NCBI RefSeq assembly: GCF_020171285.1
Contig: NZ_JAIUZI010000001.1
Location: forward strand, 124,001-188,000
Reading direction: 5' to 3'
DNA: 64,000 bases
Source of the DNA: Seohaeicola saemankumensis
Lineage (GTDB): Bacteria > Pseudomonadota > Alphaproteobacteria > Rhodobacterales > Rhodobacteraceae
Below the pieces are notes generated by a model that was not told where the DNA came from, searched no databases, and was given only the letters and a program-made list of their open reading frames with translations. Made by a program: the position numbers and the translations under genes. The number at the start of each line of letters is the position of its first letter. Positions within the stretch are counted from its first letter, which is position 1. Positions 36,045-50,414 of the stretch are shown here, in pieces.

Positions 36045-37445
36045 TCAGTTCACCTCGTAGGGCAGGACCCCGCGCTGGTTTGTATCAATACTGAGCCGCC
36101 GCTCCAGCGGCGGCACAGATCTCTGGTGGCACGTCTTGCGTTCGCAGATCCGGCAGGAAATCCCGATCGGTTCAAAGGCATTGGCGTTGGTCACGTCCAG
36201 ATTGTCGGCATAGACCAGCGATCCGGCATGGCGGACTTCGCAGCCCAGCGCGATGGCATAGCGCCGCACGGGCGCGCCAAAGGACCCGCCGGGCTTCGAC
36301 ACGTCGCGCGCCAGGGAAATATAGCGAACCCCGTCGGGGGTCTCGGCCAGTTGCCGCAGAAACCGCCCCGGCGTTTCAAACGCCCGGTGCACGTTCCACA
36401 ACGGACAGGCCCCGCCAAAGCGGGCAAACTGAAGCCGCGTGGCCGAGTGGCGTTTGGTGATGGTGCCCGCCTGATCGACGCGCACAAAGAAAAACGGAAT
36501 GCCCTTGGCGCCGGGACGCTGCAGCGTCGACAACCGGTGGGCGACCTGTTCGACCGATGCCCCGAACCGCGCGCCGAGCAGTTCCAGGTCATGCCGGCAC
36601 TCCTGCGCCGCAGTGAGGAACTGGTTGTAAGGCATCAGCGCCGCGCCGGCAAAGTAATTGGCCAGCCCGATCTTGGCGATGGTGCGGGCCTCTTCGCTGT
36701 AAAACCGCGCGAAATCCAGCGTTGCCTCCAGCAGCTTGTCCTGCTTCAGCAGAGCAATCTGCAGCAACATCTGAAACACCTGTGTCTGCGGTGCGGCCCG
36801 CGCCGACAGGCGCAGATGTTTGATCTCGGGATCATATTGCCGCAACGGGTCCATGTCCGCCTGATCGACCCGAACGCCCAGGTCTTCGAGCGCCGATATT
36901 GCAACCTCGCGGATCTTGCCGGGGGTGCCGCCCGAGGCCGCAAAACTTTCCGCGGCGCGGTCGACGGCGTCGATGTAGTTGTCGCAATAGTGAAAGAAAT
37001 CGCGCACCTCTTCCCAGGGGCTGGCCTGAATGCGCGCGTCCTCCCGGCCCAGCGCCTCGTCCAGCGACGCCAGCCGTTCATGGGTCTGGCGGTAACTGCG
37101 GTGCAATTCGATGAACGCGCGCGCCAGCGCGGGGGCGTTCGAGGCGGTCAGCCGCAGGTCGGCCAGCGGCGGCACCGCGTCCGAGAACACCGGATCGGCC
37201 AGCGCCTCGCGCATGTCCGACACCAGCCGCTCGCTGTCGCCGGTGCTCAGCTCGGTCACGTCCAGCCCGAATTCCTGCGCCAGCGCCAGCACCACCGTCG
37301 TGCTGACAGGACGGTTGTTGTTCTCCATCTGGTTCAGATAAGGCAGCGACACGCCCAGCTTGCCGGCAAAATCCTTTTGCGTCAGCCCCAGACGGGTGCG
37401 GATTTCGCGCAGCTTGGCGCCGGCATAGAGTTTCTGGGTGGCCAT
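36045..37445 (-). CDS. pccR: ScfR-family regulator, PccR-like
   Basis: 466 residues. An N-terminal XRE helix-turn-helix (residues 10-65, LREIRTRLGLTQKDFAGKLGVS) is followed by the long effector domain of short-chain acyl-CoA regulators (DUF2083), with a Cys-rich end (SCRICERKTCHQ) typical of that group. In Rhodobacter sphaeroides PccR controls propionyl-CoA carboxylase and methylmalonyl-CoA mutase genes. The same genes follow here. A TTTGCAAA motif lies 64 bases upstream of its start and suggests autoregulation. Confidence 0.85.
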   Translation of the reverse strand: MATQKLYAGAKLREIRTRLGLTQKDFAGKLGVSLPYLNQMENNNRPVSTTVVLALAQEFGLDVTELSTGDSERLVSDMREALADPVFSDAVPPLADLRLTASNAPALARAFIELHRSYRQTHERLASLDEALGREDARIQASPWEEVRDFFHYCDNYIDAVDRAAESFAASGGTPGKIREVAISALEDLGVRVDQADMDPLRQYDPEIKHLRLSARAAPQTQVFQMLLQIALLKQDKLLEATLDFARFYSEEARTIAKIGLANYFAGAALMPYNQFLTAAQECRHDLELLGARFGASVEQVAHRLSTLQRPGAKGIPFFFVRVDQAGTITKRHSATRLQFARFGGACPLWNVHRAFETPGRFLRQLAETPDGVRYISLARDVSKPGGSFGAPVRRYAIALGCEVRHAGSLVYADNLDVTNANAFEPIGISCRICERKTCHQRSVPPLERRLSIDTNQRGVLPYEVN

Positions 37446-37508
37446 GCGGGTCTTTCCGTCGGATCGGGGCGCTGCAACCTTCGCAGCTTAGCTGATCGGC
37501 ACCGTAGG

Positions 37509-37527
37509 TTTGCAAACCCTTTGCGGC
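37509..37527. promoter_or_regulatory. PccR-type motif upstream of pccR
   Basis: TTTGCAAA, three bases, then TTTGCGGC. The first is an exact copy of the half site known for PccR-type regulators and the second a degenerate one. It sits in the short gap between pccR and the MFS gene. Confidence 0.55.
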
Positions 37528-37533
37528 AAGCCC

Positions 37534-38748
37534 CTACAGGCCCAGCTGCCGTTCCCGCCGGATCACCACGATGATCGCCAGCGCCCCCAGCAGCGATGTC
37601 ACCAGCATCAGCGTCAACAGCGGCAGCGATCCGGTCTCGACCGTCAGCAGCGCGCCCGCCAGGCTGCTCAGCGCCGCGCCACCGCCCAGCATGATCGCGC
37701 CGCTCAGCCCCGAGGCGGTCGCCGCCAGCTGCGGTCGCACCGACAGCGCGCCCGCCGTGGCATTGGGAATGGCCAGCCCGTTGCCAAGCCCGACAAACAC
37801 CATCAGCCCGAAAAACGTCTCGGCGTTGCTCAGCCCGATCCAGGTCAGCAGCAGCGACAACGCCACGCCAAAGGCACAGATGAACGCGCCCCACAGCACC
37901 ATGCGGTTGATCCCGACCCGCACTGAAAACCGCCCCGACAGGTAATTGCCCAGGATATATCCCGCCGCCGGCGCGCCGAAATAAGCGCCCAGCCACCCCG
38001 GCGTCAGCCCATAGATCTGCGTGCCCACAAACGGCGCCCCGCCCAGATAGGCAAAGAATGCCCCCGAAGACAGCCCGCAAGCCAGCGAATAGCCCCAGAA
38101 CCGGGGCGAGGTCAGCAACTCGGGATATTCCCGGAACTGCTGCACCAGTGTCTTGCCGGATTTATGCGCGGTTTCGCCAAAGTCGAACCAGACCAGTGCG
38201 AGCGTCAGCGCGGCGATCATCGTCAATAGCCAAAAGTTCGCCTTCCAGCCCAGGAACTGATCCAGGCTGCCGCCCAGAACCGGGCCCAGCATCGGAACCA
38301 CCGCCATGCCCATCGTCACATAGCCGATCATGCTGGCGGCCTGATCCTGGTCGAACATGTCGCGCACGGCGGCCCGGCTCAGCACCATGCCGACGCTGAC
38401 CACCGCCTGGCACATGCGGAAAAATAGGAAAACCTCGACCGTCGGCGCCATCAGGCAGCCAATCGTTGCCAGCAGGAACAAAACGATGCCGACCAGAATG
38501 ACCGGGCGCCGGCCCATCATGTCCGACACCGGCCCGATCAGGATTTGCAGAATGCCGTTGGTCGCAAGATACAGCGAGACCGACAGCTGCATCATCCCGT
38601 AGCTGGTGCCGAAATACTCCGTCATGTTGGGCAGGCTGGGCAAGTGGATGTTCATGCCCAAAGCCGACAGGCCGGAGACCAGGATCAGCGTGCCGATATG
38701 CGGCGGCGCTGAGCGCTTGAGAAATGATGAGTTACGGTCGCCGGTCAT
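37534..38748 (-). CDS. MFS multidrug transporter of the Bcr/CflA type
   Basis: 404 residues with 12 predicted helices. GPVSDMMGRRPVILVG is the MFS loop 2-3 motif, and IHLPSLPNMTEYF and RAAVRDMFDQDQAASMIG fit the Bcr/CflA drug-efflux subfamily. It probably exports small toxic molecules by proton antiport. It lies upstream of pccR on the same strand, 88 bases away, and could be read through into it. It is divergent from pccB. Confidence 0.85.
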   Translation of the reverse strand: MTGDRNSSFLKRSAPPHIGTLILVSGLSALGMNIHLPSLPNMTEYFGTSYGMMQLSVSLYLATNGILQILIGPVSDMMGRRPVILVGIVLFLLATIGCLMAPTVEVFLFFRMCQAVVSVGMVLSRAAVRDMFDQDQAASMIGYVTMGMAVVPMLGPVLGGSLDQFLGWKANFWLLTMIAALTLALVWFDFGETAHKSGKTLVQQFREYPELLTSPRFWGYSLACGLSSGAFFAYLGGAPFVGTQIYGLTPGWLGAYFGAPAAGYILGNYLSGRFSVRVGINRMVLWGAFICAFGVALSLLLTWIGLSNAETFFGLMVFVGLGNGLAIPNATAGALSVRPQLAATASGLSGAIMLGGGAALSSLAGALLTVETGSLPLLTLMLVTSLLGALAIIVVIRRERQLGL

Positions 38749-38848
38749 TTTCCTGACTTAAGTTACGGGTCGGCGACTGTCCATCAGGACCGTGCGTTAA
38801 CGCGTTAATTAGCAAATTTTCAATTAGCTTCTATTCCATTGCCAAAGC

Positions 38849-38864
38849 TTTGCAAATTTGCCGG
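38849..38864. promoter_or_regulatory. PccR-type motif upstream of pccB
   Basis: An exact TTTGCAAA is followed directly by TTTGCCGG. TTGCCAAA lies just upstream and TTAGCAAA about 40 bases before. These near-matches cluster 66-120 bases before the pccB start and are good candidates for PccR binding. Confidence 0.6.
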
Positions 38865-38929
38865 AAATCGCTTTGGCTCCGGGGCGGAACCTTATAAGGT
38901 CCGCCGAAATTTTAAAGGGGACAATCGCC

Positions 38930-40462
<1,533 letters not shown>

Positions 40463-40504
40463 TGTGACAGGCCCCCGGCCGGGCTGCCGCGCCGGGGACC
40501 GCAT

Positions 40505-40525
40505 GGGTGGGGTGAAACCCCACCC
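40505..40525 (+). terminator. GC-rich hairpin after pccB
   Basis: GGGTGGGGT and ACCCCACCC pair perfectly over a GAA loop and end just before the cupin gene ribosome-binding site. There is no T tract, so it may act as a weak attenuator, an mRNA 3' stabiliser or an extragenic repeat. Confidence 0.45.
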
Positions 40526-40538
40526 TACGGAGGATGCC

Positions 40539-40937
40539 ATGACCCAGCTCTGGAAAAATCAGGCCTTCACCATTTCCCACGCCGACGACTCCCCTTTCGT
40601 CGGCGCGGGGCTGCGCGCGTTTTTTGAATACCGCGACCTGGGCATTCAGGACGCGACACAGGGCAAATTCGGCGCCCATGTGATCCGCGCCGTGCCCGGC
40701 ATGGAAAGCCCCGGAGCGTGGCACAGCCACGATCTGGACTTCCAGATGGTCTATGTCACCCGTGGCTGGGTTGCCTTCGAATACGAGGGGCAGGGCGAGC
40801 ATATCCTGCGCGCGGGCTCCTGCGTGTTGCAGCCGCCGGGCATCAGGCACCGCGAGGTCCGTCATTCCGACGATATGGAGCTGATCGAGATTGTTTCTCC
40901 GGCAGCATTTGACACAAAGGACGAATCCGCTCCATGA
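40539..40937 (+). CDS. Cupin-domain protein
   Basis: 132 residues after GGAGG. The cupin barrel has PGMESPGAWHSHDLDFQMVYVTRG as motif 1 (two His and an acidic residue) and GSCVLQPPGIRHRE as motif 2 with a further His. It probably binds a divalent metal. No enzyme function can be assigned. It overlaps the next gene by four bases, so the two form a translational pair within the propionyl-CoA locus. Confidence 0.8.
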   Translation: MTQLWKNQAFTISHADDSPFVGAGLRAFFEYRDLGIQDATQGKFGAHVIRAVPGMESPGAWHSHDLDFQMVYVTRGWVAFEYEGQGEHILRAGSCVLQPPGIRHREVRHSDDMELIEIVSPAAFDTKDESAP

Positions 40938-41437
40938 TCCGCGCCACCGGAACACGAACAGCGCGCGCCATCGGCGCAGCGCCAGCAGCCCCGGCAGGAG
41001 GAGCCCGACACGCGTGGAGGGGCCGGGGCTGCGGACTTGTTCTGGGTGTTTTCCTTGCGCAATCCGGCCTGGCACAGGCCGAGCGGACAGCGGACGAGCC
41101 GCCATCGCTGCCGGTTCCATCCGGGCAGGACGTGTTCCTGAGCGAAGTTCTGATCGACAACACCCCCGGCGAGATCTGGGTGCGCTTCCGCTTTCTCGCG
41201 CCGCGTATCGGCAGCGACGCGGGCAAGGTCGGCTATGACGTCAGCGCCATCGACATGGACCACCTGTGCCAGTCGCTGGCCGTCCCCTATCTGTCGCGCC
41301 ACGATCTGGACCCGGCGCGGGTGGTGATTTCGCTGTCTGACCGGGCGGTGACATTCGGGGCGTCCGACCCCGAGGCAACACAGTTTTTCGAAGCGTACCG
41401 CCTTGAAGGCGAGCGCTGTATCTGGGAGGGGTTTTGA
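40934..41437 (+). CDS. DUF6497 exported protein
   Basis: 167 residues. A positively charged N-terminus is followed by a hydrophobic helix (CGLVLGVFLAQSGLAQA) that serves as signal peptide; the start is fixed by ATGA overlap with the cupin gene. The mature part (VPSGQDVFLSEVLIDNTPGEIWVRFRFLAPRI) matches DUF6497, found beside pccB in many roseobacters from memory. It is periplasmic and of unknown function. Confidence 0.7.
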   Translation: MIRATGTRTARAIGAAPAAPAGGARHAWRGRGCGLVLGVFLAQSGLAQAERTADEPPSLPVPSGQDVFLSEVLIDNTPGEIWVRFRFLAPRIGSDAGKVGYDVSAIDMDHLCQSLAVPYLSRHDLDPARVVISLSDRAVTFGASDPEATQFFEAYRLEGERCIWEGF

Positions 41438-41651
41438 CTATGCCACAACATGTTGCGGCTCAAAGCTCAACCACTTTGGGTTTTGAGGCTTCTCCGTCAC
41501 AGGCCATCAACTTGGCGCGGTTCGGATATATTTCTGACGTCTTTCCGACTATTCTTGGGGCAGGCCGCAGGATAGCGGCCGTAACCACGAGGTTGAGGCA
41601 GGCGGGGTCGTTTGGCCCTGTTGGTTTCATACATTCAGTCAGGAGACCCAG

Positions 41652-41795
41652 ATGTCGAAGAGCATCAAATTCCTTGCAATGGTTGCCTTTGTTGGCGCCG
41701 TTGCGGCCTGCGACAATTCTCGCCAGGAAGAATTTGTCGTGGTCGCGCCCGAGCCGATTTCAGTCGAACCGACTCACACGGGCAAATACAAGTAA
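41652..41795 (+). CDS. Small lipoprotein, 47 residues
   Basis: An ATG after AGGAGACC opens a frame encoding a hydrophobic signal followed by the lipobox VAAC, with Cys20 as the lipidated residue, then an acidic tail (FVVVAPEPISVEPTHTGKYK). Residue 2 after the Cys is Asn, not an Asp sorting signal. The compact, clean reading frame and perfect lipobox support a real gene. Function unknown. Confidence 0.7.
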   Translation: MSKSIKFLAMVAFVGAVAACDNSRQEEFVVVAPEPISVEPTHTGKYK

Positions 41796-41802
41796 ATACA
41801 GC

Positions 41803-41830
41803 GCGGGACCGGTCGGTTTTCCGGTCCCGC
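41803..41830 (+). terminator. Hairpin after the small lipoprotein gene
   Basis: GCGGGACCGG-like and CCGGTCCCGC arms (GCGGGACCGG at 41803-41812 allowing for the first pair) enclose TCGGTTTT. The stem is strong but lacks a T tract after it, so termination may be partial. Confidence 0.5.
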
Positions 41831-41864
41831 CACTCCTGACCCGCGCCGGACCGGAGGCAGGGTC

Positions 41865-42212
41865 ATGCTGAAACACCGCGGTTTTCCCGGCCGCCTTCCC
41901 GGCACCGATTTCCAGTTTACCATCCGCCGCGCCAACCCCCGTGGCGTCACGCCGATTTCCCGGCGCGAGCGCCGCGCCGACCGCAAGCCCGCCGACCGCC
42001 GCGCCGACGCCGGGTTCATGGCCGCGCTGTGGGAACAGTTCGGCGACCAGCCATTCGAACGCGGCAATCTCGACGCCGGGCGTCTGAGCTGGCTCTTTGG
42101 CCGCGAGGTGGTTGCCGCAGAGGATCCGTTCGACCCGGAGAGCTACGAGGCGTTGCTGGTCATCGACGTCGCCGTTGCGCGCGCCTCTTTTCCCGACGTG
42201 TTCAGGGATTGA
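41865..42212 (+). CDS. Basic uncharacterised protein
   Basis: 115 residues, no signal peptide. The N-terminal half is Arg-rich (ISRRERRADRKPADRRAD) and the C-terminal half is acidic and hydrophobic (FDPESYEALLVIDVAVARASFPDVFRD). The ATG follows GGAGGCAGGGTC. I do not recognise a domain. Its constant neighbourhood between pccB and pccA suggests a real gene. Confidence 0.5.
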   Translation: MLKHRGFPGRLPGTDFQFTIRRANPRGVTPISRRERRADRKPADRRADAGFMAALWEQFGDQPFERGNLDAGRLSWLFGREVVAAEDPFDPESYEALLVIDVAVARASFPDVFRD

Positions 42213-42561
42213 TCGGCATGATTTCGCACGCACAGTCCCAAAACAGGCAGAAAGCAGCCCATGGCCGGGCTTTGGACATTGCGCCCTTGGCGAATGTCCC
42301 GCACTCGGGCAGCGTCAACCATGCGGGCAGGTTCGGTTTTCCTGCTCTGCCCGCGGACCATCTATTCCGTACCCCTTCCCTGATCGGGCAGGTCGGCGTC
42401 CCAAGCGCCCACCTGCCCGTTTTTTCCATTTCCCGCAATGCCTTGACCGGTCGGCGAGGAATTGCCGCCGGCCCCGCCCATGACAGAATGGGCTTGATCT
42501 CGGCCATGCGGACGCGCCATCTGAGCTGCAAACCCTCGATAGAAAAAGAAGGATGGGCAGG
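42213..42561. other. Gap with tandem terminator-like hairpins
   Basis: No gene is supported. Two hairpins on the plus strand stand out. GCGGGCA/TGCCCGC at 42323-42354 encloses a loop with TTTT. CGGGCAGGT/ACCTGCCCG at 42385-42419 is followed by six T, a canonical terminator 173 bases past the previous stop codon. The distance leaves room for a small RNA or a long 3' UTR. Confidence 0.6.
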
Positions 42562-42777
42562 ATGCAGATTTCACGAGTTTTCGCGGCCCTGGCCGTATGC
42601 GCGGGCCTTGGCGCCTGCGGCGACACGGTCGGCCAGCAGGCCGTCGTCGGTGCCGGCGGCGGGCTGGTCGGTGCCGCCCTTGTCAACGGCAACCCGATCG
42701 TCGGCGCCGCTCTCGGCACCGCGGCCAACATCGCCTACTGCCAGCAATACCCCAGCAAGTGTCCGGCCGTCTATTGA
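42562..42777 (+). CDS. Small glycine-rich lipoprotein
   Basis: 71 residues. The ATG at 42562 gives signal sequence MQISRVFAALAVCAGLGAC with a GAC lipobox; an ATG nine bases earlier is possible. The mature part is Gly/Ala-rich (VGAGGGLVGAALVNGNP, GAALGTAANIAYCQ), like glycine-zipper membrane proteins, and has two further Cys. It is probably anchored in the envelope. Function unknown. Confidence 0.65.
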   Translation: MQISRVFAALAVCAGLGACGDTVGQQAVVGAGGGLVGAALVNGNPIVGAALGTAANIAYCQQYPSKCPAVY

Positions 42778-42840
42778 CGCCGACACTCATGTGACCAACA
42801 CCTGCCGGCCCCGTTCGGGCCGGACCCGCAACATGCAAGC

Positions 42841-42876
42841 CGCCGCGCCGGACCTCTGGGTTCGGGGCGGCGTTTT
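42841..42876 (+). terminator. Terminator before pccA
   Basis: CGCCGCGCC and GGGGCGGCG pair with one mismatch around a 14-base loop and end in TTTT, 33 bases before pccA. It probably ends the transcript of the small lipoprotein gene. Confidence 0.55.
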
Positions 42877-42909
42877 GCGTTTGAAACACCCCAAGACGAA
42901 GGACGAGAC

Positions 42910-44958
<2,049 letters not shown>

Positions 44959-44962
44959 TCAC

Positions 44963-45487
44963 ATGACGGGGGCGCAGCCATATCGTGGGACCAGCATGGC
45001 GGGGGCAGCGGCGCTGGCCCTGCTGGGTCTTGCGGGCTGCGCCCTCGACAGCGAAACCGAGGTCAGAGCGCGGCTGGATGGCTGGGTGACGCTTGGGGAA
45101 ACCGAATATTTCAAGTCCGCAATGGGCTGTACCGCTGGTGCGTTCGAACTGCGGCAATCGCGTTTCAAATCCAGGGTGGCGTCGGTCGACACTGTCGAAG
45201 AGGGGCTGCGCCTCCTGAAACAGGACTGGGCGGTTGCCTTTGACCTGCCGGGGCTCAGCCCGTCCGAGGTTTCAGAAGTGATTTCATCGCGAAACCTGTC
45301 CGAAGGTATCGGGGTTCTCGCGTCGGGGGTGTCGTCCAAGGATTGCATGTCCGACGAGATACGCCGCCGGTATCTGGCGGCGGTGAATGCCGCAGACGCC
45401 ATTCTGGTGTTTGACACCACGGACAATGCCATGGCGATTGTCGACCGTGTTTCGCGGGTGGTTTTCTTTGTGCGCGGGTCTGTCTGA
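44963..45487 (+). CDS. Putative lipoprotein downstream of pccA
   Basis: 174 residues; a second ATG 33 bases in gives a better signal (MAGAAALALLGLAGC), with Cys in a perfect lipobox LAGC. The mature domain has TLGETEYFKSAMGCTAGAFEL and a hydrophobic C-terminal strand AIVDRVSRVVFFVRG. No known domain is recognised. It is four bases from pccA, so is probably co-transcribed, and converges with the DUF4174 gene. Confidence 0.6.
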   Translation: MTGAQPYRGTSMAGAAALALLGLAGCALDSETEVRARLDGWVTLGETEYFKSAMGCTAGAFELRQSRFKSRVASVDTVEEGLRLLKQDWAVAFDLPGLSPSEVSEVISSRNLSEGIGVLASGVSSKDCMSDEIRRRYLAAVNAADAILVFDTTDNAMAIVDRVSRVVFFVRGSV

Positions 45488-45491
45488 TGAC

Positions 45492-45935
45492 CTACCGCGC
45501 GCGCCGTTCCTCGACTTCCTGCTGCCGCATCTGGGTCTTGTCGATGGACCGGGTCAGCTCGCGCACGCTCCACGGTGACGGCTTGCGCAGCTTGACCTGG
45601 CCGTCCTTGTCGACCAGCGTCATCTGGAACCCGCGCGGGCGCAATTGCGCCCGGGCCGGCGATTTTGCGGCGGGATCGGTGTCGGTCAACACGATGACGT
45701 CGCGGTCCCGCAGCATGGCTTCGCCATCGGCCAGCATTTCGACCTGCTGTTGGAACCTCGGGTCGGCAGGCGTGTCGGCAAAGACCACGACCAGCCGGTT
45801 TATCCATAAAAATTCGCTCAAATCACGCCCGTCGGCGCTCTGTATCAGCGGCGCAACAGCAGGATCCGCTGCGTCGGCGGCGATGCCTGCGACTGGGAAA
45901 AATGCCGCCAGAACAAGGGCTAGTAGTCGGGTCAT
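45492..45935 (-). CDS. DUF4174 exported protein
   Basis: 147 residues with signal peptide (MTRLLALVLAAFFPVAGIAA) followed by the DUF4174 core: LSEFLWINRLVVVFADTPADPRF, RDRDVIVLTDTDP and FQMTLVDKDGQVKLR. The fold resembles a thioredoxin-like strand order but lacks a CxxC. It probably acts in the periplasm. Function unknown. It is convergent with the lipoprotein gene, five bases apart. Confidence 0.75.
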   Translation of the reverse strand: MTRLLALVLAAFFPVAGIAADAADPAVAPLIQSADGRDLSEFLWINRLVVVFADTPADPRFQQQVEMLADGEAMLRDRDVIVLTDTDPAAKSPARAQLRPRGFQMTLVDKDGQVKLRKPSPWSVRELTRSIDKTQMRQQEVEERRAR

Positions 45936-47010
45936 AAGGTCTCCTGTCCGGTCAAATATAGGCACCGGCACCGGGATTGCGACTGCTGATTGTGATGTTG
46001 CGGCCAAAAAGGTCAACGTTAATCGCTTTGTCAGGGGTTTGGCATGACACTCGTTGCATACCCCCGGAACGCGCCGCCTCTGGCGGCCATGGCCGCAAGG
46101 ACCCGCAAGGCAATGGACGTAATCCTTCATATCGGCGCACATCGCTGCGCGACCACCTCGTTTCAGAACTACCTGCGCAAAAACACCGAACGGCTGTCTC
46201 GCGATGGCATCGGTTTCTGGGGTCCGCGACGGACCCGCAACGGGATGTTCAGTGGCCTGCTTCCCGGCCCCGGCGCGGCGACCGGACGTGATCGGCAAAA
46301 GCGGGCCGCGGGCCGGATTCAGCTCAACCTGTCCCGCAGTGAAACGGCGGGTGTGCAGCGTCTGATCGTAAGTGACGAGAACATGATCGGTTCGGTGCGC
46401 GGCAATCTGCGCCTGGCCGAATTGTACTGCGGCGTCGGCGAACGCATGGCGCGCTACGCGGCGGCCTTTGGTGACCGGGTAACCGATGTGGTCCTGAACA
46501 TACGCGCATTGGACAGCTATTGGTCCTCGGCGTTGTCCTACGGTGTGGTGCGCGGCCGCCCGCTGCCGTCCGAGGCGGCCCTTGTACGGCTTGCCGCCGG
46601 TCCGCGCAGCTGGCGCGACGTGATCGCCGACGTCGCCTGCGCCGTTCCCGGCGCCCGGCTGCACGTTCTGCCCTTCGAGACCTTCGGCGGCCGGCCCGAT
46701 GCGCAGCTGCAGGCGATCACGGGCCAGCCCGCGCCAACCGAACACGCGCGCGAGTGGCTGAATGCTGCGCCCCGACTGCCGGAATTGCGTGCCTGGCTTG
46801 GCGCCAAGGGCACCGATGCCCTGCCCCGGGGCGAGGACCGCTGGCACCCCTTTTCACTGGCTCAAGGCGCCGCCCTGCGGGAGCTTTATGCCGATGACCT
46901 GATGTGGCTGACCGCCGGCGCCGACGGGCTCGCGCGGTTGGTCTCCGATCCTGACAAAAAACGGGCGGGCTCGAACCTGCCCCCGACAGACAAGACAAGA
47001 GGAAGACGCT

Positions 47011-49143
<2,133 letters not shown>

Positions 49144-49157
49144 GGCGGCGGACAGGG

Positions 49158-49180
49158 GAGGGGGCTGTCTGCCCCCTCTT
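49158..49180 (+). terminator. mcm terminator
   Basis: GAGGGGGC and GCCCCCTC pair over TGTCT and end in TT, 14 bases after mcm. The short T tract makes this a moderate terminator. Confidence 0.6.
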
Positions 49181-49205
49181 GCCCTTGCGGGCAATTCACC
49201 CCCGA

Positions 49206-49228
49206 GAGTACTTTCAAAGAGATGAAAG
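49206..49228 (+). repeat. Dispersed intergenic 23-mer (copy B)
   Basis: GAGTACTTTCAAAGAGATG followed by AAAG matches the minus strand of the betC-betA element at 20 of 23 positions. It lies between mcm and the MAPEG gene. Confidence 0.5.
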
Positions 49229-49241
49229 AGGGGGCGCGGAA

Positions 49242-49730
49242 ATGGACGGCAAGCGGCGGGTGATCCTGGCGGGCATGGCGGGCGGCGCGCTCTGGGCCGT
49301 TGCGCTGGTCTGGGGGGGGCAGGCGGCGGGGTTGCCATTCCTGCCGCCGCCCATCGCGCTGCCGCTGGCTTTTGCCGCGCCCGGCCTGGTGCTGGCGGCG
49401 ATGGTGGGGCGGCTGGCGCAGCGGCGGTTTTTTGACGATGCCATCATCGACGGTCAGCCGCTGGCGCCGGGTTCCCCCGCCGAAATCGACCAGAGGGTGT
49501 TGTCGAACACGGTCGAACAGCTGGTGCTGGCGCTGGTGATCTGGCCCTTTGCCGCGCTGTCGCTGGGCGGCGCGGCGGTGGTGGTCCTGGGGCTTGGCTT
49601 TGCCGTGATGCGGGTGCTGTTCTGGATCGGTTACCATGTTTCTCCGCCGTTGCGAGGGTTTGGATTCGCGGCGAGTTTCTATCCCACGGTGGTGGCCGGG
49701 ATCTGGGCGTTTGCGGTCTGGCTGGTGTGA
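49242..49730 (+). CDS. MAPEG-domain membrane protein
   Basis: 162 residues with four predicted helices. RVLSNTVEQLVLALVIWP and VMRVLFWIGYHVSPPLRGFGF hold the MAPEG-type Asn-x3-Gln/Glu and Arg-x-Gly-Tyr pattern. The family includes membrane glutathione transferases and eicosanoid enzymes, but bacterial members are mostly uncharacterised. The ATG was taken as start because the next in-frame upstream codons cover the repeat. Confidence 0.7.
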   Translation: MDGKRRVILAGMAGGALWAVALVWGGQAAGLPFLPPPIALPLAFAAPGLVLAAMVGRLAQRRFFDDAIIDGQPLAPGSPAEIDQRVLSNTVEQLVLALVIWPFAALSLGGAAVVVLGLGFAVMRVLFWIGYHVSPPLRGFGFAASFYPTVVAGIWAFAVWLV

Positions 49731-49738
49731 TCGGGGCG

Positions 49739-49783
49739 GTGTACAAAACGGATAAAGCCGGGCCGGGAGTGTGTACAAAACGG
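49739..49783 (+). repeat. Direct repeat GTGTACAAAACGG before the VOC gene
   Basis: GTGTACAAAACGG occurs twice, 32 bases apart start to start, followed by CAAAACGG, in the 72-base gap before the VOC gene. The spacing of about three helical turns would put bound proteins on one face of the DNA. It may be an operator pair. Confidence 0.5.
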
Positions 49784-49802
49784 TCAAAACGGGGGGCACG
49801 AG

Positions 49803-50414
49803 ATGCAGCTGGATCACATCGCGGTGGCGGGCGCGACGCTGGACGAGGCGGCGGCCCATGTCGAGGAGGCGCTGGGCGTGGCGCTGCAGCCCGGCGGGGT
49901 GCACGCGACCTTCGGCACCCACAACCGGCTCTTGGGGCTGGCCGATGGTCTTTATCTGGAGGCCATCGCCATTGATCCGGCGGCGCCGGACCCGGGGCGG
50001 GCGCGCTGGTTCGATCTGGACCGGTTCGAGGGCGCGCCGCGGCTGACGAACTGGATCTGCCGCTGTGAAGACCTTCAGGCATTGTTGGCCGTGATGCCGG
50101 AGGGCGCCGGAAACATCGTTGATCTGGAGAGGGGGGAGCTGCGCTGGCGGATGGCGGTGCCGGCGGATGGGGTTCTGCCTTTCGACAACCTTTTCCCGGC
50201 CTTGATCCAGTGGCAAGGTGCGTTGCATCCGTCGACGATGCTTGCCGCTTCGGGCGTTTCGCTGCGACGGTTGCTGGTGGCACATCCAGAAGCGGGAGTT
50301 CTGCGCGATAGTCTGGCACCGGTGTTGCAGTCGCCGCGCGTTGAGTTTGAGACGGGGCCTGCCGGGCTGCGGGCGGAAATCGACACGCCGCACGGGCTGC
50401 GGGTGTTGGCGTGA
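49803..50414 (+). CDS. VOC-family glyoxalase-like protein
   Basis: 203 residues. The start LDHIAVAGATLDEAA is the typical first VOC beta strand, and HATFGTHNRLLGLADGLYLEAIA supplies the metal-side His and Glu. A second repeat is diverged, as in the two-domain glyoxalase-like group (PF13468). The stop overlaps the next start (GTGA), so the two genes are translationally coupled. Substrate unknown. Confidence 0.75.
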   Translation: MQLDHIAVAGATLDEAAAHVEEALGVALQPGGVHATFGTHNRLLGLADGLYLEAIAIDPAAPDPGRARWFDLDRFEGAPRLTNWICRCEDLQALLAVMPEGAGNIVDLERGELRWRMAVPADGVLPFDNLFPALIQWQGALHPSTMLAASGVSLRRLLVAHPEAGVLRDSLAPVLQSPRVEFETGPAGLRAEIDTPHGLRVLA

